NCBI GenBank assembly: GCA_947449495.1
Contig: CANFSB010000005.1
Span: 1-64,000, forward strand
Direction: 5' to 3'
DNA length: 64,000 nt
Source of the DNA: Pseudomonadota bacterium
Lineage (GTDB): Bacteria > Pseudomonadota > Gammaproteobacteria > Steroidobacterales > Steroidobacteraceae
Shown: positions 1 through 10,179 of the stretch, piece by piece
How the letters are laid out: each line of letters begins with the position of its first letter
Position numbering within the stretch: the first letter of the stretch is position 1
Made by a program: the position numbers and the translations under genes
The notes under the pieces: generated by a model
Told to the model about the DNA's origin: nothing
Seen by the model: only the letters and a program-made list of their open reading frames with translations
The model's database searches: none

Positions 1-431
1 ACGTCACGCACCAGTACTTCGCCCATGCCGCAGCCAGGAGCGGTCAGTGTCATGTGTACTTCCACGTGACGTGAGCCATCGGGATTGGCATTGACGGTGC
101 AGTGATAGATGAGCCCCAGCTCTACGATGTTGATGGGGATCTCCGGGTCGAAGCAGGTGCGCATCTGTTGCCAAGCTAGTTCGCGCACATCGTCTTCGGT
201 TGCGTTAGGCGGCAACTCAGGCGCAGCGATGACTTCTTGGCCAATCGCATCAGCATCTGCACCGGTAAGGCGATACAGATTGCCCTCGATGTACACCGTG
301 AAGCTGCCGCCCAGTGCCTGCGTGATGTAACCGGCTTGGCCGACCTGCAGTTCCACGCTTGTACCCGAAGGCACCATGATGCCCTGTACCGGACGTCCGA
401 TTACAAACGGTTCATTTTCATAGCCGCGCAT
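1..431 (-). CDS. sufT: SufT-like Fe-S assembly protein (MIP18/DUF59 family), truncated by window edge
   Basis: Minus-strand reading from 431 gives MRGYENEPFVIGRPVQGIMVPSGTSVELQVGQAGYITQALGGSFTVYIEGNLYRL...DPEIPINIVELGLIY; last gene of the suf cluster; runs off the window. Confidence 0.88.
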   Translation of the reverse strand, partial: MRGYENEPFVIGRPVQGIMVPSGTSVELQVGQAGYITQALGGSFTVYIEGNLYRLTGADADAIGQEVIAAPELPPNATEDDVRELAWQQMRTCFDPEIPINIVELGLIYHCTVNANPDGSRHVEVHMTLTAPGCGMGEVLVRD

Positions 432-435
432 ACTG

Positions 436-888
436 TCACTCTGTAGATATGGGGGAGGGCGCTGAGCCCTGCAGGTTTGCAAGAGCTGCGTTGAGCGTGT
501 GCCAGCACAGGCTGGCGCACTTCACGCGGGCTGGGAATTCGCGCACGCCGGACAGGGCGGCTAGCTTGCCAATCCCATCTGACGGTGCATCGGCCTGTGT
601 AAGCAGTGCATGCACACGATCAAACAGTGCATCGACCTCTGCACGCGGGCGACCTTTAACGGCCTCGCTCATCATCGAGGCCGAGGCCACAGAGATAGCG
701 CAACCGTTACCGTCGAATTTCAGGTCGCTGATGGCATCGCCATCCATGCGCAACGTTACGGTGAGCTTGTCACCGCACAGCGGGTTGTGGCCGTTAGCCA
801 GCGCATCGGCCGGATCCAGCCGCCCGAAATTGCGCGGATGACGGTTGTGGTCGAGGATGACCTCGCGGTAAAGCTCGTTGAGTTCCAT
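436..888 (-). CDS. sufU: Fe-S cluster assembly scaffold SufU/NifU-like
   Basis: MELNELYREVILDHNRHPRNFGRLDPADALANGHNPLCGDKLTV...; NifU-N type Cys positions; suf operon context. Confidence 0.93.
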   Translation of the reverse strand: MELNELYREVILDHNRHPRNFGRLDPADALANGHNPLCGDKLTVTLRMDGDAISDLKFDGNGCAISVASASMMSEAVKGRPRAEVDALFDRVHALLTQADAPSDGIGKLAALSGVREFPARVKCASLCWHTLNAALANLQGSAPSPISTE

Positions 889-2114
889 CAGCCAAATACC
901 TCACGGGCGCGAACCACTGCACGCACCAGTTGATCAACGTCTTCATTGTCGTTGTAGCACCCGAAGGTGGCGCGCGCGGTGGCGGGGACGCCCAGCAGAT
1001 CCATCAGGGGCATTGCGCAGTGATGGCCGGCACGGATGGCCACGCCTTCATGATCCAGGATGGTCCCCAGATCATGCGGATGCACGCCGGCCAAGGTGAA
1101 CGACAACACGGGGCCCTTGTCCGCGGCAGTGCCCTGCAGGGTGATGCCAGGCACTTGCAGCAGTGCGGCTGTGGCGCGCTGCAGCAGTGCATGTTCGTGC
1201 GCAGCGATGGCCTTGAGGCCCAACGACTCTACGTAGTCCATGGCGGCAGCCAGGCCGATGGCGCCGCTGATGTGGGGTGTGCCGGCCTCGAACTTGTAGG
1301 GCAGGTCGTTCCAAGTGGCCGATTGATAACTGACCGTACGGATCATGTCGCCGCCGCCTTGCCACGGCGGCAGCGCCTCAAGCAGCGCTTCCCGGCCGTA
1401 CAGCACCCCAATACCGGTGGGCCCATAAAGTTTGTGGCTGGAAAAGGCGTAGAAGTCGCAGCCCAGCGCACGGACATCGATTGTTTCATGGGCCACGGCT
1501 TGGGCGCCGTCGATAAGCGTGGCGATGCCACGTTCGCGCGCTGCGGCGCAGATGGCCTGCACTGGCAGCACACTGCCCATCACATTGGACACGTGAGTCA
1601 TCGCCACCATGCGGGTGCGAGGGCCCAGCATCGCCAGGAACTGATCAAACTGCAGTTGGCCGTCGGCATCAATCGGTGCAATGCGCAGCGTTGCGCCGCG
1701 GGCCGCGCAGGCCATCTGCCAAGGCACCAGATTGGCGTGATGCTCCAGCGCCGAGACGATGATCTCATCGCCAGCTTGCAGCGTCACACCGCCCCAGACC
1801 TGCGCAATCAGGTTGATGGCCTCGGTGGTGCCACGCACAAAGATGATCTCGCGCGTTGACGTTGCATTGATATAGCGACGAACCCGCTCACGAGCCGCCT
1901 CAAATGCATCGGTAGCCAGTTGGCTTAGCGTGTGAACTCCACGATGGACGTTGCTGTGCAGCTGCGTCTCGTAGTAGTCGACTGCATCGATGACTGCCCG
2001 CGGCCGCTGTGTGGATGCACCACTGTCCAGATAGGCCAGTCGCCGGCCGTTGATCTGCCGCGACAGAATGGGGAAGTCTGATCGTACCTGTGCGACGTTA
2101 TACGGCGTGCTCAC
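888..2114 (-). CDS. sufS: Cysteine desulfurase SufS
   Basis: PLP-lysine region (FYAFSSHKLYGPTGIGVLYG) and active-site Cys loop (IRAGHHCAMPLM). Confidence 0.96.
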   Translation of the reverse strand: MSTPYNVAQVRSDFPILSRQINGRRLAYLDSGASTQRPRAVIDAVDYYETQLHSNVHRGVHTLSQLATDAFEAARERVRRYINATSTREIIFVRGTTEAINLIAQVWGGVTLQAGDEIIVSALEHHANLVPWQMACAARGATLRIAPIDADGQLQFDQFLAMLGPRTRMVAMTHVSNVMGSVLPVQAICAAARERGIATLIDGAQAVAHETIDVRALGCDFYAFSSHKLYGPTGIGVLYGREALLEALPPWQGGGDMIRTVSYQSATWNDLPYKFEAGTPHISGAIGLAAAMDYVESLGLKAIAAHEHALLQRATAALLQVPGITLQGTAADKGPVLSFTLAGVHPHDLGTILDHEGVAIRAGHHCAMPLMDLLGVPATARATFGCYNDNEDVDQLVRAVVRAREVFG

Positions 2115-3394
2115 AACAGCGACTCCAGCGCTGCCGCATTACCCATGCGCGTGACGGTAGCCATCTCGACCTGTCGACGCAGTGCCGGCATTTCGATGCG
2201 ACTCATCACATCGGCGATGAAGGCCCATTCGAGCAGCTTACGTGCGGTGTCTGCCTCCAGACCTCGCGACAGCAAATAGAACAGCATGTTCTCATCCAGC
2301 GCACCGGTGGTTGCACCGTGGCTGGCGGTGACTTCATCGGTGAGGATTTCCAGTTGCGGACGCAGGTTGATCTCGGCGCCCTTGGCGGTGATCAGACCCT
2401 TGAGCGATTGACGTGAATCCGCGCCACCTGCCACAGCACTGACCTCAACGCGACTGGTCATGCTGATGCCGGACTGCTCGTTGGCGACGGCGCGCAGCAA
2501 CTGATCGCTGCGTGTATCGCGTCCTTCATGTTCGACGCGGATCACCGTGTCGAGCACGCGCTTGCCATCGGCAAGGCTGGCACCGTTGAGCATCAGCCGG
2601 GCACCTTGGCCGGCTAACCGCACGCGCACACTGCTGCGTGCTGCGCCGCCACCTAATGCCAGCAGAGACAAGCGGTAGTGGGCGTTGGCATCTAGCGTGG
2701 CCCGCAAGGTATCGAGCCAGGTGGCGTCCAGCGACAGGTCTTGCAGTCTGTAGTGCTGCAGCTGCGCATCGCGACCCAGTTGCACGTTGCAGGTGCTGAC
2801 TGTGATGCCTGACGCATTGCCGCCCAGATGGCGTTCGATCAGCGTCATGTCAGCACCGGGCTGCAGTTGAACTTGCAGACGCGGATAACTGGCGGCATCG
2901 GTTGCCCCAGCCAGACTGATGCACAGGACCTCCAAGCGCACGGCACCGGCACTGCTGATGCGCAGGCAGTCGGTGGCGAAGGCTTGGTTGAGAAGATCAA
3001 ACCGTTCGGCAGGCCCGATGTCGGGCAAGCTGGCTTCGAAGCTGTCATTGAGAGTGGCACCGACGCCGGCTGCAGCAAGTGCTGCGGCGGAGTCGCTGTA
3101 GGCAGTAGCCAAGCGGCCGTTGACCAGTACGCAGCGCGTGTAGCCGTCCAGGCGCGCGGGCAACAGCGCAGCCAGCTGCGATGCCAGCTCTGCGGGCTCT
3201 GGCGCAGGGGCAAAACTGGCACGCGACAGCGGCCGCAAGTTGGCATAGCGGAAGTCATCATCGCGCAGACCGGGCAGCCCCAGTTCCGTCAGACGTGCCA
3301 GCGCCGCATGGCGGGCAGCGCTGGGCACTGCGGCATCGCTGAGCAACGACAGGGCAGCAGCATGGTCATGCTGCAGGCGTTGGGCAAAGTTCAT
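2111..3394 (-). CDS. sufD: Fe-S cluster assembly protein SufD
   Basis: C-terminal SHGATTGALDENMLFYLLSRGLEADTARKLLEWAFI; start placed at MNFAQRLQHDHAAAL rather than the longer ORF, which overlaps sufC. Confidence 0.94.
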   Translation of the reverse strand: MNFAQRLQHDHAAALSLLSDAAVPSAARHAALARLTELGLPGLRDDDFRYANLRPLSRASFAPAPEPAELASQLAALLPARLDGYTRCVLVNGRLATAYSDSAAALAAAGVGATLNDSFEASLPDIGPAERFDLLNQAFATDCLRISSAGAVRLEVLCISLAGATDAASYPRLQVQLQPGADMTLIERHLGGNASGITVSTCNVQLGRDAQLQHYRLQDLSLDATWLDTLRATLDANAHYRLSLLALGGGAARSSVRVRLAGQGARLMLNGASLADGKRVLDTVIRVEHEGRDTRSDQLLRAVANEQSGISMTSRVEVSAVAGGADSRQSLKGLITAKGAEINLRPQLEILTDEVTASHGATTGALDENMLFYLLSRGLEADTARKLLEWAFIADVMSRIEMPALRRQVEMATVTRMGNAAALESLL

Positions 3395-3401
3395 GCGCGT
3401 C

Positions 3402-4163
3402 TCAGGCAGCGTCATCGAGCAACCAGTCGTAGCCGCGACGTTCCAGCTCCAGAGCCAGTTCGGGCCCGCCGCTCTTGATGATGCGACCGCGTGCCAGCAC
3501 ATGGACTTGATCGGGTGCGACATGGTCGAGCAGACGCTGGTAGTGCGTGACCAGCACAATGGCGCGATCCGGTGCACGCAGCGTTTGGATGCCAGCAGCG
3601 ACCACTTTGAGGGCGTCGATATCGAGGCCCGAGTCGGTCTCATCGAGCACCGCCAGTGAGGGCTCAAGCACCAGCATCTGCAGAATCTCGTTGCGCTTCT
3701 TTTCGCCGCCGGAGAAGCCTTCGTTGACGCCACGCGACAGGAATGACTCGTCCATGCGCATCAGCTGCATGCGGCTTTTGACCAGCGCGAGAAAGTCGAA
3801 GGCGTCAACTTCGGGCTCACTACGATGACGGCGTGCGGCGTTGAGTGCCGCGCGCAGCAAGTAGGCATTGTTCACGCCGGGAATCTCGACCGGATACTGG
3901 AAGCCCAGGAACATGCCCTCGCGGGCGCGCTCTTCGGCAGGCAAGGCCAGCAGATCCTGACCCTTGAACAACACGCTGCCGCCAGTGACTGTGTAGCCAG
4001 GCTTGCCGGCCAGCACATGCGATAGCGAGCTTTTGCCCGAACCGTTGGGTCCCATGATGGCGTGCACTTGGCCAGCCGGCACATCCAGGTTGATGCCTTG
4101 CAATACTTCGCGGTCGCCGATGCGCACGCGCAGGTCACGGATACTCAGCAGGGGAGTGGTCAT
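3402..4163 (-). CDS. sufC: Fe-S cluster assembly ATPase SufC
   Basis: [60 protein letters not shown] signature [11 protein letters not shown]. Confidence 0.97.
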   Translation of the reverse strand: MTTPLLSIRDLRVRIGDREVLQGINLDVPAGQVHAIMGPNGSGKSSLSHVLAGKPGYTVTGGSVLFKGQDLLALPAEERAREGMFLGFQYPVEIPGVNNAYLLRAALNAARRHRSEPEVDAFDFLALVKSRMQLMRMDESFLSRGVNEGFSGGEKKRNEILQMLVLEPSLAVLDETDSGLDIDALKVVAAGIQTLRAPDRAIVLVTHYQRLLDHVAPDQVHVLARGRIIKSGGPELALELERRGYDWLLDDAA

Positions 4164-5608
4164 CCAACGGCTCCTTCGAGACTCACTGCCAACAGGTTCT
4201 GCGCCTCGACTGCAAACTCCATGGGGAGTTCGCGAAATACGGTCTTGCAGAAACCGCCGACGATCAGGTTGATGGCGTCCTCTTGGGAGAGGCCGCGTTG
4301 CAGGCAATAAAACAGCTGCTCCTCGCTGATGCGCGAGGTGCTGGCTTCATGTTCGACCGTGGCCTGCGGGTTCTTGACCTCGATATAGGGCACGGTATGT
4401 GCGCCGCACTGGCCGCCTAGCAGCAGTGAGTCGCATTGGGTGAAGTTGCGCGCGCCATGAGCGCCGGGCATGACACTGACCTGACCGCGGTAGGTGTTTT
4501 GCGCGTGTCCGGCCGAGATGCCCTTGGAGACGATGGTGCTGCGCGTGTTGGCACCGATGTGAATCATCTTGGTGCCGGTATCGGCCTGCTGGTAGTTGGC
4601 TGTTACAGCCACAGAATAAAACTCACCCACGGAGTTCTCACCGCGCAGCACACAGCTGGGGTATTTCCAGGTGATAGCCGAGCCCGTCTCGACCTGAGTC
4701 CAGGATATGCGCGAGTTGCGGCCCCGGCACTCGCCACGCTTGGTGACGAAGTTGTAGATGCCACCGACACCGTTCTCGTCGCCCGGATACCAGTTTTGCA
4801 CTGTGGAATATTTGATTTGCGCGTCGTCCAGCGCCAGCAACTCGACTACTGCGGCGTGCAACTGGTTCTCATCGCGCATCGGTGCAGTGCAGCCTTCCAG
4901 GTAGCTGACGTGGCTGCCTTCGTCGGCAACGATGAGCGTGCGCTCGAACTGGCCGGTCTTGGCTGCGTTGATGCGAAAGTAAGTCGACAGCTCCATCGGG
5001 CAGCGCACGCCCTTGGGGATATAGACAAACGAGCCGTCTGTAAACACCGCGGAGTTCAGCGCCGCGTAATAGTTATCGCCATAGGGCACCACAGTGCCCA
5101 ACCAACGTTCGATCAGCTCAGGGTGATTGTGTACTGCCTCGGAGAACGGGCAGAAAATAACCCCGGCAGCAGACAGGCGATCTTTGAAAGTGGTGGCTAC
5201 CGATACGCTGTCGAACACCGCATCGACAGCCACACCCGCCAGGCGCGCGCGCTCGTGCAATGGCACGCCGAGCTTTTCATAGGTGGCCAGCAGCTTCGGG
5301 TCGACGTCGGCCAGGCTCTTTGGCCCATCGGTCTTGGCTTTGGGCGCCGAATAGTAAGAGATGTCCTGATAGTCGATGGGCTTGTACTGCAGCTTGGCCC
5401 AATGCGGCTCTTTCATCTCATACCAGCGATCCAGCGCCTGTAGTCGCCAGTCGAGCAGGAACTGCGGCTCGCCCTTTTTGGCGGAGATGAATCGCACGGT
5501 ATCGCGGTCTAAGCCCGGTGCAACGGTGTCGGACTCGATATCGGTGACAAACCCGTGCTGATAGCCGCGGGCCAATAGTGCGTCGAGCGAAGGATCCTGA
5601 GTACTCAT
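4160..5608 (-). CDS. sufB: Fe-S cluster assembly protein SufB
   Basis: [64 protein letters not shown]. Confidence 0.97.
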   Translation of the reverse strand: MSTQDPSLDALLARGYQHGFVTDIESDTVAPGLDRDTVRFISAKKGEPQFLLDWRLQALDRWYEMKEPHWAKLQYKPIDYQDISYYSAPKAKTDGPKSLADVDPKLLATYEKLGVPLHERARLAGVAVDAVFDSVSVATTFKDRLSAAGVIFCPFSEAVHNHPELIERWLGTVVPYGDNYYAALNSAVFTDGSFVYIPKGVRCPMELSTYFRINAAKTGQFERTLIVADEGSHVSYLEGCTAPMRDENQLHAAVVELLALDDAQIKYSTVQNWYPGDENGVGGIYNFVTKRGECRGRNSRISWTQVETGSAITWKYPSCVLRGENSVGEFYSVAVTANYQQADTGTKMIHIGANTRSTIVSKGISAGHAQNTYRGQVSVMPGAHGARNFTQCDSLLLGGQCGAHTVPYIEVKNPQATVEHEASTSRISEEQLFYCLQRGLSQEDAINLIVGGFCKTVFRELPMEFAVEAQNLLAVSLEGAVG

Positions 5609-6081
5609 GGGCTGCTGTGTCCGGTTCTGGTGCGGCTGCGCAGATTGCGCAGCTCGAAAGTGGCAGGGTGTATGGCGTTACCTTCCATGCCCGCTAGCTC
5701 TGCCAGCGAGATGGCCTGCAGTGACTGGCGGATGGCCAGATTGACGCGCTGCCAGGCGCTGCCGACGCGGCAGGTGCCTTCCATGTGGCAATGTGCATCG
5801 TCTGCACAGGCGGTCAATTGCAGTGGGCCTTCCATAGCATCGAGAATGGCTGCAGCGCTGATGTCGCTGGCGGGCCTGGCCAGGCTGTAGCCGCCATGCA
5901 AGCCACGCTCTGAGTGCACCAGCTGCGCGCGTTGTAGTTGCTTGAGCAGTTTGCTGACCGTAGGGGCAGAGACACCGGTACGTTCGGCCAATTGGGTGGC
6001 TGTTTGCCGTTGGCTCGGATCACTGGCCAACCTGCCCAGAATGACAGTGGCGTAATCGGTCAGTTTGCTCAGACGCAGCAT
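5605..6081 (-). CDS. Rrf2-family SUF system regulator (SufR/IscR-like)
   Basis: [50 protein letters not shown]-x5-C-x5-C ([13 protein letters not shown]) as in IscR; heads the suf operon. Confidence 0.92.
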   Translation of the reverse strand: MLRLSKLTDYATVILGRLASDPSQRQTATQLAERTGVSAPTVSKLLKQLQRAQLVHSERGLHGGYSLARPASDISAAAILDAMEGPLQLTACADDAHCHMEGTCRVGSAWQRVNLAIRQSLQAISLAELAGMEGNAIHPATFELRNLRSRTRTGHSSP

Positions 6082-6107
6082 GCTCAGCCGAGGGTTACTT
6101 GAATATG

Positions 6108-6122
6108 GGACTAGTTTAGTCC
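6108..6122. promoter_or_regulatory. Candidate Rrf2/SufR operator: perfect inverted repeat GGACTA-GTT-TAGTCC
   Basis: Read directly; begins 27 nt upstream of the regulator start codon. Confidence 0.5.
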
Positions 6123-6272
6123 TATTTAGCATTTTTGCCAATCTGAGAGGGCCTGAATAGTGCTGGTTTTGCTATGCTTCGGACCTGCGCAGATCGCTGC
6201 CAGATCCCTTGCTGGAGCGCGCATGAACCGTGGTGAACTTGAAGGCATTGCTGCCATGGAGCTCCACTGACT

Positions 6273-7109
6273 ATGGCAGCCGACCCGCGCGACAATAGCG
6301 GTCCAGACAGCGTGGTAGACGTGCGCGATGTGCACTATCTGGCCGGCACGCACGCTATTTTTTCCGGTCTCAACCTCTCGGTACAGCGTGGCAGCATCAC
6401 TGCAGTGATGGGTCCTAGCGGTACAGGCAAAACGACCTTGCTGCGCCTGATCACCGGTCAAGTGCAGCCTGCATCGGGCACCGTTGAAGTGTTCGGTCAG
6501 GATGTCGCGACACTGGATCACAAGGGCGTGTTCGCGCTGCGCAAGCGCGTTGGCATGTTGTTCCAAAATGGCGCGCTGCTGACGGACCTTGATGTGTTTG
6601 AAAACGTCGCGTTCCCGGTGCGTGAGCACACCAAGTTGCCCGAGCCGTTGTTGCAGACGCTGGTGGTGTCCAAATTGCAGGCGGTTGGCCTGCGCGGTGC
6701 GGCCCACCTGATGCCGCAACAGTTGTCCGGTGGTATGGCACGGCGGGTAGCGCTGGCACGAGCCATCGTCATGGATCCCGAAGTACTCATTTACGATGAG
6801 CCGTTCGTCGGTCTGGATCCTATTTCGATGGGTGTGGTGTGCCGGCTCATCCGCCAGCTCAACGATGCGCTGGGCATTACCAGCATTGTTGTCTCGCACG
6901 ACGTGCAAGAGGTCGGCAGCATTGCCGACCAGAGTTACATCATTGCTGGTGGCAAAGTTATTGCCTCTGGCAGTTCTGAGCAGTTGCAGCACAGTACAGA
7001 GCCTGCGGTGCGCCAGTTCCTGCAAGGCGAGGCAGATGGCCCCGTGCCGTTTCATTATCCGGCCGGGGACTACCACCAGCAGTTGCTGCAATTGGTGCGC
7101 AAGTCATGA
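6273..7109 (+). CDS. mlaF: Phospholipid ABC transporter ATP-binding protein MlaF
   Basis: Walker A GPSGTGKTTLLRL, signature LSGGMARRVALARAI; followed by MlaE, D, C, B. Confidence 0.95.
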   Translation: MAADPRDNSGPDSVVDVRDVHYLAGTHAIFSGLNLSVQRGSITAVMGPSGTGKTTLLRLITGQVQPASGTVEVFGQDVATLDHKGVFALRKRVGMLFQNGALLTDLDVFENVAFPVREHTKLPEPLLQTLVVSKLQAVGLRGAAHLMPQQLSGGMARRVALARAIVMDPEVLIYDEPFVGLDPISMGVVCRLIRQLNDALGITSIVVSHDVQEVGSIADQSYIIAGGKVIASGSSEQLQHSTEPAVRQFLQGEADGPVPFHYPAGDYHQQLLQLVRKS

Positions 7110-7861
7110 GCAACTCGATGACTGACACGCTCTCCAAGCTGGGCAAGGTCGCGCTGTTTTTAGGTCAGGTGCTGCGCGCCAGCGCACCGGCGTTATTGCG
7201 GCCCAGGCTCATTGCGCAGCAGGTCTATAACTGCGGCGCGCGTTCATTGGTCATCATCATGCTGTGCGGCCTGTTTGTGGGCATGGTGCTGGGTTTGCAG
7301 GGTTACGACTTGTTGGCCCGCTTTGGCAGCGAGTCCGCATTAGGCGTGGCCGCCACTCTGGGTCTGCTCAAAGAACTGGGGCCAGTGGTCACCGCGTTGC
7401 TCTTTGCCGGGCGTGCTGGCACTTCACTGACCTCTGAAATTGGTCTGATGCGCGCTACCGATCAGCTGACAGCGATGCAGATGATGGCCGTTGACCCGTT
7501 GCGTCGGGTGATTGCACCGCGCTTTATCGGTGGCATCATCGCCATGCCACTGCTTGCCGCTGTATTCAACGTCATCGGTATCTTTGGCGCGCAGCTGGTT
7601 GGCGTCACGCTGATGGGCGTCGATCAAGGCACTTTCTGGTCGCAGATGCAGGGCGCAGTGGGCTTGCGTGATGTCAGCGAAGGCATCGTCAAAAGCATCG
7701 CCTTTGGTGTCATCTGCAGCCTGCTGGCTGTCTACGAGGGTTATCACACCGAGCCCACTGCTGCCGGCGTAGGTCTGGCCACTACACGCACAGTTGTCGC
7801 TTCATCAGTGATGACCCTCATTGTCGATTACATGCTTACCGCAGCCTTTTTAAAGGGCTGA
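7106..7861 (+). CDS. mlaE: Phospholipid ABC transporter permease MlaE
   Basis: LKELGPVVTALLFAGRAGTSLTSEIGLMRATDQLTAMQMM; MlaE family. Confidence 0.96.
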   Translation: MSNSMTDTLSKLGKVALFLGQVLRASAPALLRPRLIAQQVYNCGARSLVIIMLCGLFVGMVLGLQGYDLLARFGSESALGVAATLGLLKELGPVVTALLFAGRAGTSLTSEIGLMRATDQLTAMQMMAVDPLRRVIAPRFIGGIIAMPLLAAVFNVIGIFGAQLVGVTLMGVDQGTFWSQMQGAVGLRDVSEGIVKSIAFGVICSLLAVYEGYHTEPTAAGVGLATTRTVVASSVMTLIVDYMLTAAFLKG

Positions 7862-7876
7862 ACCGGAGTCTTTCTC

Positions 7877-8371
7877 ATGCCATCCACTCGTGGTCTTGAA
7901 ATCGGTACGGGTCTGTTTGTGATGTTGGGCTTTGCGGCCCTGGCATTTCTTACAACCCAGTTGCCCGGCGGCAAACTGTCGGTTGCCTCGGCCTCGTCCA
8001 GCTATCGAGTCACTGCACGTTTTGAGAACGTGGGTGACCTCAAAGCCGGTGCCCCGGTCACCATGGCCGGCGTCAAAGTCGGGCGTGTTGCTGGGGTGCG
8101 CTTTGATTCACAGGACTACAAGGCCGTGGTTGATCTGACCATAGATCGCCAGTACAACCGCATCCCCGATGACAGCTGGGCCAACATCGAGACGTCCGGG
8201 CTGTTGGGCGCACGTTATGTAGGCCTGGATGCCGGCGGTTCGGAAACCTTTCTGGTCGATACCGGTCAGATAGAGAACACCCAGTCGGCCATGGTGCTCG
8301 AAAAATTGGTCAACAAATTATTTGCTGCATTTGCCAGTCGCCCTGCTACCGGCAGTGGTGCCAAGGAGTGA
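7877..8371 (+). CDS. mlaD: Outer membrane lipid asymmetry protein MlaD (MCE domain)
   Basis: Single N-terminal TM and MCE domain (YRVTARFENVGDLKAGAPVTMAGVKVGRV). Confidence 0.95.
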   Translation: MPSTRGLEIGTGLFVMLGFAALAFLTTQLPGGKLSVASASSSYRVTARFENVGDLKAGAPVTMAGVKVGRVAGVRFDSQDYKAVVDLTIDRQYNRIPDDSWANIETSGLLGARYVGLDAGGSETFLVDTGQIENTQSAMVLEKLVNKLFAAFASRPATGSGAKE

Positions 8372-9054
8372 CGAACGTGAAGAGGGTTGTAGGCAAGGAC
8401 AGTCGCCGCGTGGCTATAGGACTTGCGCTCGTGCTGATGTTGGCCTGTTCGCCGTTGCAGCCTGGCGCAGTAGCGCTAGCGGCAACCAATGCAGCTGGCG
8501 TGGATACCAGCGGACCAGCAGAGATGATTCGCAGCGCCAGCGATGTGATGCTCAAGGATCTGGACGCCAATCGTGTGGCCTATCGCAAAGATCGCACCAA
8601 GCTGTATGAGTTGGTGGATCGTGTGTTGCTGCCAAACTTCGATGTCAACTTTGCGGCGCAGCAGGTGTTGGGCAAACATTGGCGCACTGCCGATGCTCAG
8701 CAACGCGAGCGTTTCGTCAAAGCGTTTTACCGCTCACTGATGCAGACCTACAGCGATGCGATGATCGAGTTTACTGGCGATCGCATTCGCTTCATGCCGT
8801 TTCAGGGCGATCCGGCATCCAACCGGGCTACGGTGCGCACCGAAGTGCGCCGCGATGGAGGCAGTTCGGTAAAGGTCAATTACAGTCTGCGAAAGACTGA
8901 GGATGGCTGGAAGACCTTTGACGTGGTTATCGAGGGCATCAGCTACGTCAAAAGCTTTCAGGAAGACTTTGCGAGCGAACTTGATCAGCAGGGACTCGAT
9001 GCATTGATCAAGCGGCTTGAGACCGGCGCGGCTCCGCGGCCAGCTACTCGTTAA
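8368..9054 (+). CDS. mlaC: Periplasmic phospholipid-binding protein MlaC
   Basis: Signal peptide; DFDVNFAAQQVLGKHWR-like region and LRKTEDGWKTFDVVIEGISYV; GTG start overlapping the mlaD stop. Confidence 0.93.
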   Translation: MTNVKRVVGKDSRRVAIGLALVLMLACSPLQPGAVALAATNAAGVDTSGPAEMIRSASDVMLKDLDANRVAYRKDRTKLYELVDRVLLPNFDVNFAAQQVLGKHWRTADAQQRERFVKAFYRSLMQTYSDAMIEFTGDRIRFMPFQGDPASNRATVRTEVRRDGGSSVKVNYSLRKTEDGWKTFDVVIEGISYVKSFQEDFASELDQQGLDALIKRLETGAAPRPATR

Positions 9055-9056
9055 TC

Positions 9057-9356
9057 ATGAACTCCGCCGCGCTGCACAACACAGCTCCAAGCGCTTGGGT
9101 GGTGCGCGGTGCGTTGACCTTCGATACTGTGCCCGGGTTGTGGCAGCAAACCGCCGACTGGCTTAAGGGTCAGGTGCCATTGACTATTGATCTGGCCGAG
9201 GTGGGCCTGATTGACAGTGCCGGCTTGGCACTATTGCTGGGCTGGCAGGGCAGGGCACAAGTGGCGGGTCTGACGCTGCGCTATCAAAACCTGCCGCAGC
9301 GTCTGTTGGCGCTGGCCAGCATCACAGACACCCAGTCTTTGCTGACCGGCGGTTGA
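9057..9356 (+). CDS. mlaB: STAS-domain protein MlaB
   Basis: Short STAS domain (LTIDLAEVGLIDSAGLALLLGW) at mla operon end. Confidence 0.88.
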   Translation: MNSAALHNTAPSAWVVRGALTFDTVPGLWQQTADWLKGQVPLTIDLAEVGLIDSAGLALLLGWQGRAQVAGLTLRYQNLPQRLLALASITDTQSLLTGG

Positions 9357-9383
9357 CGGGCGCCTTCGGCGCCGCGTAGATGA

Positions 9384-10154
9384 CTACGGCGTCTCGTCGT
9401 AGTCGTAATCCTGCTCTGGCGGATTGCCGTCATAGATCAAGAAAATGCGCCGCTGCAAATACGAATTGCGCACGAAGGTATAGGGATCCAGATAGCGTTC
9501 AAGCGCCTCTTCGGTACCCAACAATTGCGCACGACGAGCTACCAAGCGTGAACCGCTGAGTCCCCAGCCCACGACCTTGTTGTTGTAGTAGCTCTCGGGT
9601 TGCAAGAAATGGTCACCCACTAAGCCCACAGTGTCGCGCAGCGTCGATGGGCCCAGTGCCGGCAGCATGAAATAAGGACCCGGCGGTATCCCCCAGCGAC
9701 CAAAGGTCTGGCCGAAGTCTTCATTGTTGGCCGCTAGGCCCATACCCGTGGCGGGGTCGAATAGCCCACCGATGCCCACTGTGGTGTTGACCAGCAGGCG
9801 ACCAGTGTCCCGAATAAAGCGCTTGGGTTTGGCTTGCAGCAGATCCTGAACGACTACGCCGGGATAGGCGATATTGCCCAGGAAATTTGACACCCCGCTG
9901 CGCACAGGCGGGGGTGCGACGGCCACATAGGCCTTGGCAATGGGCTTGGCTACCGCCTTGTCCAGCGAGGTGTTGAAGGAATAGACCGAGCGATTCCAAC
10001 TTTCCAGAGGGTCACGCGGATCGCTGGTAGAGGCCTGACGTGTGGTGGCACAACCGCTAAGCAGCAGCGCCAATGCGAGCAGGAACAGGCCTCGAAGGCC
10101 AACAAAGTAATCAGAGGGGGTAGGCATAGGGCGCGAGCCTAACAGCCCAGCCAC
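9384..10154 (-). CDS. mlaA: MlaA/VacJ lipoprotein
   Basis: Lipobox LLSGCATT; DPLESWNRSVYSFNTSLDKAVAKPIAKAYVAVAPPPVRSGVSNFLGN; start may be at MPTPSDYF (10127). Confidence 0.94.
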   Translation of the reverse strand: MAGLLGSRPMPTPSDYFVGLRGLFLLALALLLSGCATTRQASTSDPRDPLESWNRSVYSFNTSLDKAVAKPIAKAYVAVAPPPVRSGVSNFLGNIAYPGVVVQDLLQAKPKRFIRDTGRLLVNTTVGIGGLFDPATGMGLAANNEDFGQTFGRWGIPPGPYFMLPALGPSTLRDTVGLVGDHFLQPESYYNNKVVGWGLSGSRLVARRAQLLGTEEALERYLDPYTFVRNSYLQRRIFLIYDGNPPEQDYDYDETP

Positions 10155-10179
10155 TTTGGCGGCAAAGTGGTTCTACCTA

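Noticed and set aside
930-1859. 309-aa plus-strand ORF opposite sufS
   Set aside because: Antisense ghost ORF typical of high-GC coding DNA; no recognisable domain and fully opposite a well-conserved gene.
4436-5443. 335-aa plus-strand ORF opposite sufB
   Set aside because: Same reason: antisense shadow of a conserved gene with no domain signature.
6126-7091. 321-aa minus-strand ORF opposite mlaF
   Set aside because: Antisense shadow; composition (His/Arg/Gln rich) typical of a spurious frame.
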